Shown here: positions 44,886 to 52,770 of the stretch, piece by piece
Layout of the letters: the number at the start of each line of letters is the position of its first letter
Numbering within the stretch: position 1 is the first letter of the stretch
Origin: Gottfriedia acidiceleris
Lineage (GTDB): Bacteria; Bacillota; Bacilli; Bacillales; Bacillaceae_G
NCBI RefSeq assembly: GCF_002128425.1
Contig: NZ_NESS01000002.1
Coordinates: forward strand, 124,001-188,000
DNA: 64,000 nt
Direction of reading: 5' to 3'
Notes under the pieces: model-generated
Told to the model about the DNA's origin: nothing
The model's input: the letters and a program-made list of their open reading frames with translations, nothing else
The model's database searches: none
Position numbers and translations under genes: made by a program

Positions 44886-45286
44886 CGGAATTATTAGATT
44901 TGCAAATTGGCGATTCGTTGAAACCAGTCGTACTTGAACCAGTATCTCGAATTGATCTAATAAAATACGCAGGAGCTTCAGGTGATTTTAATCCAATTCA
45001 TACAATTGATGAAGAAGCAAAGAAAGCTGGTTTACCTGGAATAATTGCACATGGCATGTGGACAATGGGGAATTTAGCGAAGCTTTTTTCAGATTATGTA
45101 GAAGTCGGCTTTATTGAAAATTACTCCATTAGATTTAAAAATATGGTATTTCTAAATGATGTAATTACATTAAATTCAACATTCGAAAAAGTTGATGAAA
45201 ACATACTACATTTTAAAGTAAACGCAAAAAACCAGAACGATGTATCTGTTATTACTGGTAAAATTTTATTTAAATTATATGAATGA
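44882..45286 (+). CDS. MaoC-family dehydratase, catalytic subunit
   Basis: A 134-residue hotdog protein with the (R)-hydratase motif: YAGASGDFNPIHTIDEEAK, where Asp and His are the catalytic pair, and PGIIAHGMWTMG later. The ATG overlaps the preceding stop (ATGA), so translation is coupled. With its neighbour it would hydrate or dehydrate an acyl-CoA, giving the (R) isomer. The pairing recalls HadAB and ChsH1/ChsH2. A terminator follows, ending the cluster. Confidence 0.9.
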   Translation: MTELLDLQIGDSLKPVVLEPVSRIDLIKYAGASGDFNPIHTIDEEAKKAGLPGIIAHGMWTMGNLAKLFSDYVEVGFIENYSIRFKNMVFLNDVITLNSTFEKVDENILHFKVNAKNQNDVSVITGKILFKLYE

Positions 45287-45300
45287 TACGCAATGTAATT

Positions 45301-45328
45301 GGGACTTCTAAAAGGAGTCCCTTTTTTA
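45301..45328 (+). terminator. Terminator of the acyl-CoA cluster
   Basis: GGGACTTCT and AGGAGTCCC pair with one wobble around a three-base loop, then six Ts. Confidence 0.9.
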
Positions 45329-45428
45329 TTTTAAAAATTGGACTATGACTAATGTTAATTTTACATTAAATACGATTTGGATACAGTGTATTTACACATA
45401 ATATTAAAAAACGAAATAGGTGAGAAAA

Positions 45429-46271
45429 ATGGATCTTTCATTTGATAAATTATTAGAGCAATTTGATTTAAAAAAAAATGAACACCAAAAAAATATGCAT
45501 AAGGTTAACAAAAGAATAGATGAAATAGAGTCTCATATGGAAGAAATTAAAAAGCAATTACATAATTTTGACCATCAAATTGTTAATATAGAAAAAGAAT
45601 TAAAAACGACTTTATCAATGATTAGCAGTGAAAATGAATCTGGTTCACATCACAATATAGATCAAAGTAAAGGACATGAACATAAGGAACATAAAGAGCA
45701 TCATGAACAGCACAAACACCACAATCATCAAAAAGATCATGAACACCATCTTGATCATCCTAATTGGGCTGAAAATCTAATAAATAATGTAGAAGAATTT
45801 TCTGCAAGTATATTTGAACCTAACCAGGAAGGTCATAAAGAACATAAAGAACATCAAGAACATCAAGAGCATAAAGAATATCAAGAGCAACAAGTCCATG
45901 AACATCACGAGGAAAAGTCAAGTAACTCAAGAGTAGCTAATAGGAAAAAGTATAATAATCAAAATATAGAAAATATGAACCAGTATTCTGCAAGTACAAT
46001 GGACGAAATTCAAACGAGCGGACTAACTACAGGATTAACGAGTCTGAACGAAAAAAATTATACGGAATTAACTTCTATTACAAATCATAATAACGAGCAA
46101 CATCAAAATCACAATCATAGTTACAATCAAGAAAATCTCTCTAGTCAAAAGACATCTGAACAATTATTAGAAACGGATTTTTCTGATTTATCGATTGATG
46201 ATTGGGAAGACACAACTACGAACTTATCAATGTCAGAATGGTTTGAAGTTGATCCTAATGATAAAAGATAG
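45429..46271 (+). CDS. Histidine/glutamate-rich coiled-coil protein
   Basis: 280 residues from ATG 45429 (AGGTGAG in front). An N-terminal coiled coil (about 14-65) is followed by a His/Glu/Lys-rich tract at 83-110 with about a dozen His, and a second at 136-160 built of HKE and HQE triplets. The rest is Asn/Ser/Gln-rich and probably disordered, ending in an acidic segment (DFSDLSIDDWEDT). There is no signal peptide or membrane helix. The tracts suggest binding of zinc, nickel or copper, or a role in spore layers, where His-rich proteins are common. I do not recognise a family. Confidence 0.75.
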   Translation: MDLSFDKLLEQFDLKKNEHQKNMHKVNKRIDEIESHMEEIKKQLHNFDHQIVNIEKELKTTLSMISSENESGSHHNIDQSKGHEHKEHKEHHEQHKHHNHQKDHEHHLDHPNWAENLINNVEEFSASIFEPNQEGHKEHKEHQEHQEHKEYQEQQVHEHHEEKSSNSRVANRKKYNNQNIENMNQYSASTMDEIQTSGLTTGLTSLNEKNYTELTSITNHNNEQHQNHNHSYNQENLSSQKTSEQLLETDFSDLSIDDWEDTTTNLSMSEWFEVDPNDKR

Positions 46272-46352
46272 TATTAGTTGTTTGACTCTTGAATTTGGGA
46301 GCGCTAAGTCCTAATCTATTCGATACATTAGGTAAATATCTGATAACAGAGA

Positions 46353-46391
46353 AAATGCATTACTTCTAAAAAGTGAAGTAATGCATTTTTG
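46353..46391 (+). terminator. Terminator of the His-rich protein gene
   Basis: AATGCATTACTTC pairs with GAAGTAATGCATT, followed by TTTTGCTTTTT. Confidence 0.88.
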
Positions 46392-46521
46392 CTTTTTAGA
46401 GGAAATACAGCCTGATTTGGTGAATTTATCTAGACAATATGTTACCTAACTATGCATTTTTTAGCTATAAAGGTTCATAAAGATAAAATTGAGTTTAAAT
46501 AGAAAATAGTGGAGGGCGAAA

Positions 46522-46953
46522 ATGATTATTAGGGAATCAAAAGAGAGAGATATACCTGATTTATCAAGATTAATGAACCAGTTAGGCTATCCTACCACTG
46601 AAGAAGAAATGGTGATTCGATATAATAAAATAAAAAATGATTCACATTATTTTACTTTTGTAGCTGAAATTAATGGTAAAATGACTGGAATGATTGGGAT
46701 TTTTAAAGGTCATTTCTATGAAAAAAACGAAGTAAGTATTAGGATTGTTGCTTTTGTTGTTGATGACCGATATCGAAACATTGGTATAGGGAAAAAATTA
46801 ATTCATTACGCTGAAAAATGGGCTAAAGAACAAGGTGCTTTAGGAATTGGATTAACAAGTGGTAAAAGAGAGGAAAGGAAAGTTGCACATCATTTTTATA
46901 AGCGTTTAGGCTTCTGTGATAGTAGTATCGGATTTGTTAAAACTTTGGAGTAA
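46522..46953 (+). CDS. GNAT N-acetyltransferase
   Basis: The 143-residue protein opens IIRESKERDIPDLSRLMNQLGYP, as in many single-domain GNATs. The acetyl-CoA loop RYRNIGIGKKLIHYAEKWA is complete and the end HHFYKRLGF is typical. Substrate unknown. GTGGAGGGC precedes the ATG. It is 34 bases before the MurG-like gene and may be co-transcribed with it. Confidence 0.9.
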   Translation: MIIRESKERDIPDLSRLMNQLGYPTTEEEMVIRYNKIKNDSHYFTFVAEINGKMTGMIGIFKGHFYEKNEVSIRIVAFVVDDRYRNIGIGKKLIHYAEKWAKEQGALGIGLTSGKREERKVAHHFYKRLGFCDSSIGFVKTLE

Positions 46954-46987
46954 ATAAAAGTACTTAATTAAATAGATAGGAGTTAAT

Positions 46988-48052
46988 ATGTCTAAGAAAA
47001 AAATTGTTTTTACCGGTGGTGGCTCTGCAGGGCATGTAACACCAAATATCGCCATTATAAATGAGTTAAATAAAAATGATTGGGATATACATTATATTGG
47101 ATCAAAAAAAGGAATTGAAAAGGAACTAATAAATAAAATCGATGTACCTTATAACGGGATCTCAAGCGGAAAATTAAGACGATATATAGATTTCGAAAAT
47201 ATTATTGATTTGTTTCGTGTAGTAAAAGGATGCTTTGACGCAAGAAAAGTATTAAAAAAGATTAAGCCGAGTTTAGTTTTTTCAAAGGGTGGTTTTGTTT
47301 CTGTACCAGTTATCATTGCTGCTAGCACTTTGAAAATTCCAATTTTTATACATGAAAGTGATATGACACCTGGACTTGCAAATAAAATTTCTCAGCGATT
47401 TGCGACGAAAATTTTTACTTCATTTGAAGAAGCAAAAAATTATTTTCCAAAAAATAAAACAACAGTAATTGGTTCACCAATTAGAAAGGAACTATTAAAT
47501 GGCTCAAGAAAAAAGGGCTTAGAATACCTTAATTTTAAAAGCTATATACCTATATTAACGATTATGGGTGGAAGTTTAGGAGCAAAGAAAATCAATGAAA
47601 CTGTTAGAGAATCGATACAGGACCTAACGAAAAAGTATCAGATTGTTCACTTATGTGGTAAAGGAAATGTTGATGAAAGTTTAAAAAATATAAAGGGATA
47701 TAAGCAATTTGAATATGTTCATGACGAGCTAGCGGACGTGTTGGCCTCATCCAGAATCATTATTACAAGAGGCGGTTCAAATGCAATATTTGAATTTTTA
47801 GCGCTACATAAACCGATGTTAATCATCCCACTTACAAAAAATCAAAGTAGGGGAGACCAAATATTAAATGCACAATCTTTTAAAGAAAAAGGCTTTGCAT
47901 TAATGCTAGAAGAAGAGGATTTAACGATCAAAACACTTCAAGAATCAATTGAAGAACTTCAAACTAACCAAGACTTTTTCATTAACAATATGAAATCCTC
48001 TAATCAAAGTAATGCATTAGAAATACTTATTGAAGAAATAAATAGAAATTGA
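46988..48052 (+). CDS. MurG-type UDP-GlcNAc:lipid I N-acetylglucosaminyltransferase (paralogue)
   Basis: A 354-residue GT28 enzyme. The glycine-rich loops IVFTGGGSAGHVTPN (near 6-20) and IMGGSLGAKKIN, the HESDMTPGLANK segment, and the UDP-GlcNAc region TRGGSNAIFEFLALHKPMLIIPL with NQSRGDQ are all present. It would add GlcNAc to lipid I at the inner membrane face. No division or murein genes surround it, unlike the usual murG, so it is probably the second MurG type known in the Bacillus cereus group. The TAGGAG site precedes the ATG. Confidence 0.92.
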   Translation: MSKKKIVFTGGGSAGHVTPNIAIINELNKNDWDIHYIGSKKGIEKELINKIDVPYNGISSGKLRRYIDFENIIDLFRVVKGCFDARKVLKKIKPSLVFSKGGFVSVPVIIAASTLKIPIFIHESDMTPGLANKISQRFATKIFTSFEEAKNYFPKNKTTVIGSPIRKELLNGSRKKGLEYLNFKSYIPILTIMGGSLGAKKINETVRESIQDLTKKYQIVHLCGKGNVDESLKNIKGYKQFEYVHDELADVLASSRIIITRGGSNAIFEFLALHKPMLIIPLTKNQSRGDQILNAQSFKEKGFALMLEEEDLTIKTLQESIEELQTNQDFFINNMKSSNQSNALEILIEEINRN

Positions 48053-48060
48053 TTATTTTA

Positions 48061-48096
48061 AAGCATTCTTCTAAATAAAGGAAGAAATGCTTTTTT
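48061..48096 (+). terminator. Terminator of the MurG-like gene
   Basis: AAGCATTCTTC and GAAGAAATGCTT pair with one bulge around an AT-rich loop, followed by a T run. Confidence 0.8.
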
Positions 48097-48151
48097 GTTG
48101 AATATAGCTAATTGGGACTAAAGACATAATTGTAAGAAGAAGGTGGAAAAA

Positions 48152-48976
48152 TTGATTACAGAAAAGCAATTAAACGAAATTAAAGTATTACAAGATGAAT
48201 GCGAAAAATTTGAAGAAATTACTTTAAAGTTAAATTGGGAGATGTTAAGAAATCGACGAAATGATGTAAAGGAAGATTTCTTTTACTATGAGGAGGATCA
48301 ATTAGTTGGCTTTTTAGCAACCTATTATTTTGGTGAAAAAGTTGAAATCTGCGGCATGGTCTATCCGAATTTTCGCCGAAAAGGTATTTTTGCTAGTTTA
48401 TTAAATGAAGCACTAAATTCAATATCCTCTGTCACGACTATTTTATTAAATACACCTGAAGCTTCAAATTCAGCGAAGGAGTTTATTAAAAATCAAAATA
48501 AGTGTACATATTCTTTTTCTGAATATCAAATGGTTTGGAAAAACCAAGAAGTAAAAGAATTTACACCAATTGTTAATTTCACAAAGGCAGAGCAATTAGA
48601 TTTCTCATTTATTTCATATTTAGATGTTGTATGTTTTGGATTTGAAAAAAATGATGCAAAGAAGTACAATCAACGTATATTAAATGAACCAGATCGTGAT
48701 TTATTTATATTAGATGTAAATGATGAAAAAATTGGTAAAATGAGTTTGCTTCGTGAACATAATGAGAGCTGGATTTATGGATTTGCAATACTGCCAGAAT
48801 ACCAAGGTAAGGGTTATGGAAAAAATGCATTACTTCAAACCATTCAAAAAGAAAATGAGATTGGGAACGAAATTCATTTAGAAGTTGCCCTAGAAAATAG
48901 TAACGCGAAGAAATTATATCTAGATTGTGGATTTAAACAATATAACACGCAAGATTACTATAAAATTAGTCAATAG
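48152..48976 (+). CDS. Tandem GNAT acetyltransferase
   Basis: About 274 residues from TTG 48152, for which AAGGTGG is the ribosome site; a GTG at 48143 overlaps that site. Two GNAT-like halves are visible. The first (about 40-125) has YPNFRRKGIFASLL; the second (about 150-270) has LPEYQGKGYGKNALL and SNAKKLYLDCGFKQY, with an intact acetyl-CoA loop. Two-domain GNATs of this size occur widely in bacilli without known substrates. Confidence 0.85.
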   Translation: MITEKQLNEIKVLQDECEKFEEITLKLNWEMLRNRRNDVKEDFFYYEEDQLVGFLATYYFGEKVEICGMVYPNFRRKGIFASLLNEALNSISSVTTILLNTPEASNSAKEFIKNQNKCTYSFSEYQMVWKNQEVKEFTPIVNFTKAEQLDFSFISYLDVVCFGFEKNDAKKYNQRILNEPDRDLFILDVNDEKIGKMSLLREHNESWIYGFAILPEYQGKGYGKNALLQTIQKENEIGNEIHLEVALENSNAKKLYLDCGFKQYNTQDYYKISQ

Positions 48977-48989
48977 AGGTAAGTATTTC

Positions 48990-49027
48990 AAGAGGCCGTC
49001 TGTTAAGTTAAGACTGTCTCTTTTTTT
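48990..49027 (+). terminator. Intrinsic terminator
   Basis: AAGAGGCCGTCT and AGACTGTCTCTT pair imperfectly, followed by seven Ts. Confidence 0.75.
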
Positions 49028-49094
49028 ACATCCTATAATAAAAAAAATTTCTATGTTACACTATAGATGGATTAAATGGTAAAGGGTGAAAGTT

Positions 49095-49544
49095 TTGGAA
49101 AAAATAAGAGGATTTGAAGTAGCAAAAGGATTTGAGAACTGTGGAGTGAATCTTCCAAAAAGAGCAACAACTCATGCAGCTGGTTATGATATCGAATGTA
49201 TTGAAGAGACAATTATCAATCCAAACGAGATCAAACTTGTTGCAACTGGATTAAAAGCGTATATGCAAAGAGACGAATTTTTAGCATTATTTGTACGTTC
49301 GTCTACTCCGTTAAAGAAAGGTTTAATGAAAGGGAATGGGGTAGGGGTTATCGATTCAGACTACTACAGCAATCCTTCAAACGATGGCCATATCATGATG
49401 CAATTAATAAATGTATCAAAGGAGCCTGTTATCATTCAAAAAGGTGAGAGAATTGGACAAGCTGTTTTCCAAAAATTCTTATTGGCTGATGATGATTTAG
49501 CAGGAGAAGAAAGAGTAAGTGGATTTGGAAGTACTGGCAAATAA
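49095..49544 (+). CDS. dUTP diphosphatase (trimeric-type dUTPase)
   Basis: 149 residues from TTG 49095, with AAGGGTGA in front; the GTG at 49086 overlaps that site. The dUTPase motifs are in order: AGYDIE (motif 1), VRSSTPLKKGLMKGNGVGVIDSDYY covering motifs 2 and 3, an unusually loop-rich SNPSNDGHIMMQL, KGERIGQAVF (motif 4) and RVSGFGSTGK (motif 5). It hydrolyses dUTP to dUMP and pyrophosphate, which keeps uracil out of DNA. Homologues occur in SP-beta-like prophages (YosS) and chromosomes; no phage genes lie here. Confidence 0.93.
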   Translation: MEKIRGFEVAKGFENCGVNLPKRATTHAAGYDIECIEETIINPNEIKLVATGLKAYMQRDEFLALFVRSSTPLKKGLMKGNGVGVIDSDYYSNPSNDGHIMMQLINVSKEPVIIQKGERIGQAVFQKFLLADDDLAGEERVSGFGSTGK

Positions 49545-49558
49545 AAAGTTGTAGAAAT

Positions 49559-49588
49559 AAAAAAAGAACTCGATTGCTCGAGTTCTTT
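49559..49588. terminator. Bidirectional terminator
   Basis: AAAAAAGAACTCGA and TCGAGTTCTTTT pair perfectly around a short loop between the converging dUTPase and peptide transporter genes. Confidence 0.92.
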
Positions 49589-49599
49589 TAATTTTGTAA

Positions 49600-50994
49600 T
49601 TAGTCTAACATTTTTGCAAGTTTTGGTGATAATGCAAGTAAGATTAAGCCTGCAACGATTGCTGCGCCACCTACTACTAAGAATACTTGTAACATACCAA
49701 GTGTAGTTGTAAATGCAGCTAATTGACCACCAACTAAGTTTGCAATGAAACTTGAAGATAACCATACACCCATTAATAATGAAGCTAGTTTAGCTGGTGC
49801 ATAACGAGATACTGCTGATAAACCAACTGGTGAAAGTACTAGCTCAGCAATTGTATGGAAGAAATATGTCATAACCATGAATAACATGTTTGCTTTTACA
49901 GTAATATGATTTGGATCAGAACCTGTCTTCATAACTGCCATAATTGTGAAAGCGAAACCAACACCTAATAGGATAAGACCCATTGCCATTTTCGCAGGAA
50001 CACTAATGTTTTTGCCATTTCGTGCCATTTTAATCCAGATCATAGAAAGAACTGGAGCGAAAAGCATAATGAATAATGGGTTAACAGATTGGAACCAAGC
50101 AGATGGTACATTGAAGCTTCCAACTTTAAGATCTAAGAAACGCTCTGTATAAAGTGTTAATGATGAACCAGCTTGTTCAAATCCAGCCCAGAAAAATACT
50201 ACGAATGCAGCTAAGATAAAGATAACTGTAGTACGTTGTTTTTCTTTTTTAGTAAGAGGAATATCTTTAACTGAAGCGCTGTTACCCTCTTTTACAACTT
50301 TTGCATTAGGTTTTGTACCTAAATCTCCTAAATATTTAGAAGCTAATAAGTTGAAAATAATTTGTCCAATAATCATACCGATTGCAGCTGCTAAGAAACC
50401 ATAACGGTAACCGAATAAATCATCACCAGCAGCATTTTTAGACATAAATAAAGTTTGTGCTAAATAACCAGTAACAAGTGGAGCAAAGAATGCACCTAAG
50501 TTGATACCCATGTAGAAGATTGTGAATGCACCATCACGACGTGGGTCATCTCCTTCATAAAGTTCACCAACAATTGTTGAAATGTTTGGCTTGAAGAAAC
50601 CATTACCGATAATCATTAAAATTAAACCAAGGTATAAACCAGTTGAAGAATGAATACCGAATAATGCGATATTACCAGCTGCCATGATTATACCACCAAG
50701 AGTTATAGCAGCTCGCTTTGCAAGGAAATTATCTGTAATCCAACCACCAATGATTGGCGTGAAATATACAAGTCCAGTAAATAATCCATAAAGTTGTAGT
50801 GCCCAAGCATCTTTAAATCCAAGTCCACCTTGAACGACTGAAGTTGTCAAATAAAGAACTAAAAGTGCACGCATTCCATAATAACTAAAGCGCTCCCAAG
50901 CCTCTGTTGCAAAAAGTAAGTAAAGGCCAGGTGGGTGTTTCGTTTTTTGATTTTGCTCGTTTGATGAAACGTTTTGTTTTGCTGCTACGCTCAT
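49600..50994 (-). CDS. POT-family proton:peptide symporter (DtpT-like)
   Basis: 464 residues with 12 or more hydrophobic helices. The PTR2 signatures are visible: ATEAWERFSYYGMRALLVLYL with the E-x-x-E-R motif on helix 1, and FTIFYMGINLGAFFAPLVTGYL (helix 5 motif). It imports di- and tripeptides with protons. GGGAGGAATT precedes the ATG. The gene has a 580-base upstream region without genes, which suggests elaborate control, possibly by CodY. Confidence 0.95.
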   Translation of the reverse strand: MSVAAKQNVSSNEQNQKTKHPPGLYLLFATEAWERFSYYGMRALLVLYLTTSVVQGGLGFKDAWALQLYGLFTGLVYFTPIIGGWITDNFLAKRAAITLGGIIMAAGNIALFGIHSSTGLYLGLILMIIGNGFFKPNISTIVGELYEGDDPRRDGAFTIFYMGINLGAFFAPLVTGYLAQTLFMSKNAAGDDLFGYRYGFLAAAIGMIIGQIIFNLLASKYLGDLGTKPNAKVVKEGNSASVKDIPLTKKEKQRTTVIFILAAFVVFFWAGFEQAGSSLTLYTERFLDLKVGSFNVPSAWFQSVNPLFIMLFAPVLSMIWIKMARNGKNISVPAKMAMGLILLGVGFAFTIMAVMKTGSDPNHITVKANMLFMVMTYFFHTIAELVLSPVGLSAVSRYAPAKLASLLMGVWLSSSFIANLVGGQLAAFTTTLGMLQVFLVVGGAAIVAGLILLALSPKLAKMLD

Positions 50995-51576
50995 TCAAAT
51001 TCCTCCCTCATAAGTGCTATTCTGTGTAATTTTCTGTTTGAATATTTATTGTCGCTAATTCATATACTATTCTGTCAATTTACTGTAAAAAATAATTTCC
51101 GAATTCAACAAATTTCGACAATTTAAGTTAAAAAAAATTTCTAACTTTTTTCAACAGAACATTGCTACTAATTTTTTATCTAGATCGGCCAAATTAACTT
51201 GGGGCCAATTTACTATCTTAGTATAACACACAACAGCATAATTCTGTAAAGTTTTTTATATTGTCAGACAAATCTTGCAATACTGATTTTTCTTATTAAA
51301 CTAGTATTTTTAGACTTTGTCGATTGACCTGTATTAGTACAGTCTAAACATAAAGACCTATATTTAAATAATAATAAGTTTTTGAAATATTTCAAGGGTT
51401 TTTATTATTTTTTATATTAATATTAAAAAAGTTTAATTAAACAAAAAAATAAGAATTGTCAAAATTTGTCGAAATAGAAAATAGAATGTTTTGTCCTTTT
51501 TTAATATTCAATTAATTCGTATGGACGATTTTCTAAAATTTGGATATACTAAATGTACTATATATGAAACGGAGTG
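50995..51576. other. AT-rich intergenic region between dtpT-like and rsgA-like genes
   Basis: No gene is seen. It should hold the promoter of the transporter on the minus strand and that of the rsgA-like transcript on the plus strand (TGGACG at 51522-51527, TATACT at 51545-51550, 17-base spacing). AATTTACTGTAAAAA at 51077-51091 matches 11 of 15 bases of the CodY consensus, which is suggestive only. Confidence 0.4.
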
Positions 51577-51645
51577 ATGAATATGGGAAAGTTAATTAAT
51601 TTAGTTCAGAAGAAAGTAAATATCAGAGGACAAAAAATGGAGTAA
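51577..51645 (+). CDS. Short upstream ORF / leader peptide of the rsgA-like gene (22 aa)
   Basis: ATG 51577 (or 51583) to TAA encodes 22 residues opening MNMGKLINLVQKK. An ACGGAGTG site stands directly before the first ATG, five bases before the second. The end of this frame contains AGGACAA (51627-51633), which can pair with TTGTCCT (51656-51662). The same TTGTCCT can pair with the AGGACAA at the ribosome site of the next gene. It fits a translated control element. Confidence 0.5.
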   Translation: MNMGKLINLVQKKVNIRGQKME

Positions 51646-51680
51646 ATCTTCATTATTGTCCTTATATAATTGGAGGACAA
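51627..51680 (+). promoter_or_regulatory. Mutually exclusive hairpins at the rsgA-like ribosome site
   Basis: Segment 1 AGGACAA (51627-51633), segment 2 TTGTCCT (51656-51662) and segment 3 AGGACAA (51674-51680) allow either a 1:2 hairpin (ribosome site free) or a 2:3 hairpin (GGAGG trapped). Segment 1 is inside the short upstream ORF, so ribosomes on it would decide the fold. Pairing is 7 bp in each case. Confidence 0.5.
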
Positions 51681-51681
51681 A

Positions 51682-52728
51682 ATGAATTTAAGACAATTAG
51701 GTTGGAATGAAGCGTTCGGAGAAAAGGATCAACATACTGTAGTTGCAAGAGTAATTTCTGAACAAAGACAAATTTATAAATTGCATGATGGAGAAAATGA
51801 ACTAACTGGTGAAGTTTCAGGGAAATTTCAATACCAAGCAAAAGTAAAAAGTGATTATCCATCCGTTGGAGATTGGGTTGTTATTGAACCGTTAAAAGGT
51901 GAAAACAAAGCAATTATTCAAAAGGTATTGCCGAGAATAAGTCAATTCTCAAGGCAATCTGCAGGTGAAAAAACTGAAGAACAAATAGTAGCAGCTAATA
52001 TAGATTACGTGTTTTTAGTAATGGCATTAAATAACGATTTTAATATAAGAAGATTAGAACGTTATTTACTTGTTGCATATGATAGTGGAGCAAGTCCAAT
52101 TATTGTTTTAACAAAGAAGGATTTATGCACTGACCTACCAACCAAAATTGCAGCAGTCGAAGAGATTGCATTTGGTGTACCGATTTATTCAGTAAATAGT
52201 ACAAATGGAGAAGGAATTGAAGAATTGAAACAGCTCATTTCAGAAGGGAAAACTGTTTCTCTACTTGGTTCTTCAGGTGTTGGTAAATCTACATTATTAA
52301 ACGCGTTAATCGGTGAATCAATTCAAATAACCCAGGACGTACGTGAAGGTGACGATCGTGGTAAACACACCACTACACACCGCGAATTATTTTTCCTACC
52401 AACTGGCGGAATGGTCATCGATACACCAGGCATGCGGGAATTACAGTTATGGGGCGGAGAAGAACATATAAGTTCGACATTTACAGATGTAGAAGATTTA
52501 GCTAAATCCTGTAAATTCTCTGATTGTACACACGAAAACGAACCAGGATGTGCAGTCAATCAAGCAATCGAAAACGGCGAACTAGACCAACAAAGACTCA
52601 CAAGCTATCGTAAATTAATGAGAGAACTAGCGTATGCAGAACGTAAACAAGACGCATCTCTAGCTAGACAAGAAAAAGATAAGTGGAAAAAAATTAGTAA
52701 AATGATGAATACTAAGTCTTATAAATAA
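51682..52728 (+). CDS. RsgA-like ribosome small-subunit GTPase (paralogue)
   Basis: 348 residues from ATG 51682, preceded by TTGGAGGAC. An OB-like N-terminal domain leads to a circularly permuted GTPase with the order G4 (VLTKKD near 151), G5-like (YSVNSTNG), G1 GSSGVGKST near 196-204, G2 (RGKHTTTHRE), G3 DTPGM, and a C-terminal zinc site with Cys/His residues (CKFSDCTHENEPGCAV). RsgA proteins check late 30S subunits. It is longer than B. subtilis YloQ (298) and is not next to prpC/prkC, so it is probably an additional copy. Confidence 0.93.
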   Translation: MNLRQLGWNEAFGEKDQHTVVARVISEQRQIYKLHDGENELTGEVSGKFQYQAKVKSDYPSVGDWVVIEPLKGENKAIIQKVLPRISQFSRQSAGEKTEEQIVAANIDYVFLVMALNNDFNIRRLERYLLVAYDSGASPIIVLTKKDLCTDLPTKIAAVEEIAFGVPIYSVNSTNGEGIEELKQLISEGKTVSLLGSSGVGKSTLLNALIGESIQITQDVREGDDRGKHTTTHRELFFLPTGGMVIDTPGMRELQLWGGEEHISSTFTDVEDLAKSCKFSDCTHENEPGCAVNQAIENGELDQQRLTSYRKLMRELAYAERKQDASLARQEKDKWKKISKMMNTKSYK

Positions 52729-52731
52729 GAG

Positions 52732-52760
52732 AGAAGAGTATTTATACTCTTCTTTTTCTT
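52732..52760 (+). terminator. Terminator of the rsgA-like gene
   Basis: AGAAGAGTAT pairs with ATACTCTTCT over a two-base loop, followed by TTTTCTTTT. Confidence 0.85.
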
Positions 52761-52770
52761 TTGAAATTTT

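Noticed and set aside
49095-49544. Prophage remnant indicated by a dUTPase
   Set aside because: dUTPases of this type are also chromosomal, and both neighbours are ordinary housekeeping-type genes.
51024-51045. CodY box AATTTTCTG near the peptide transporter start
   Set aside because: Only the left nine bases match the consensus; the right half does not. The site at 51077 fits better but is still weak.
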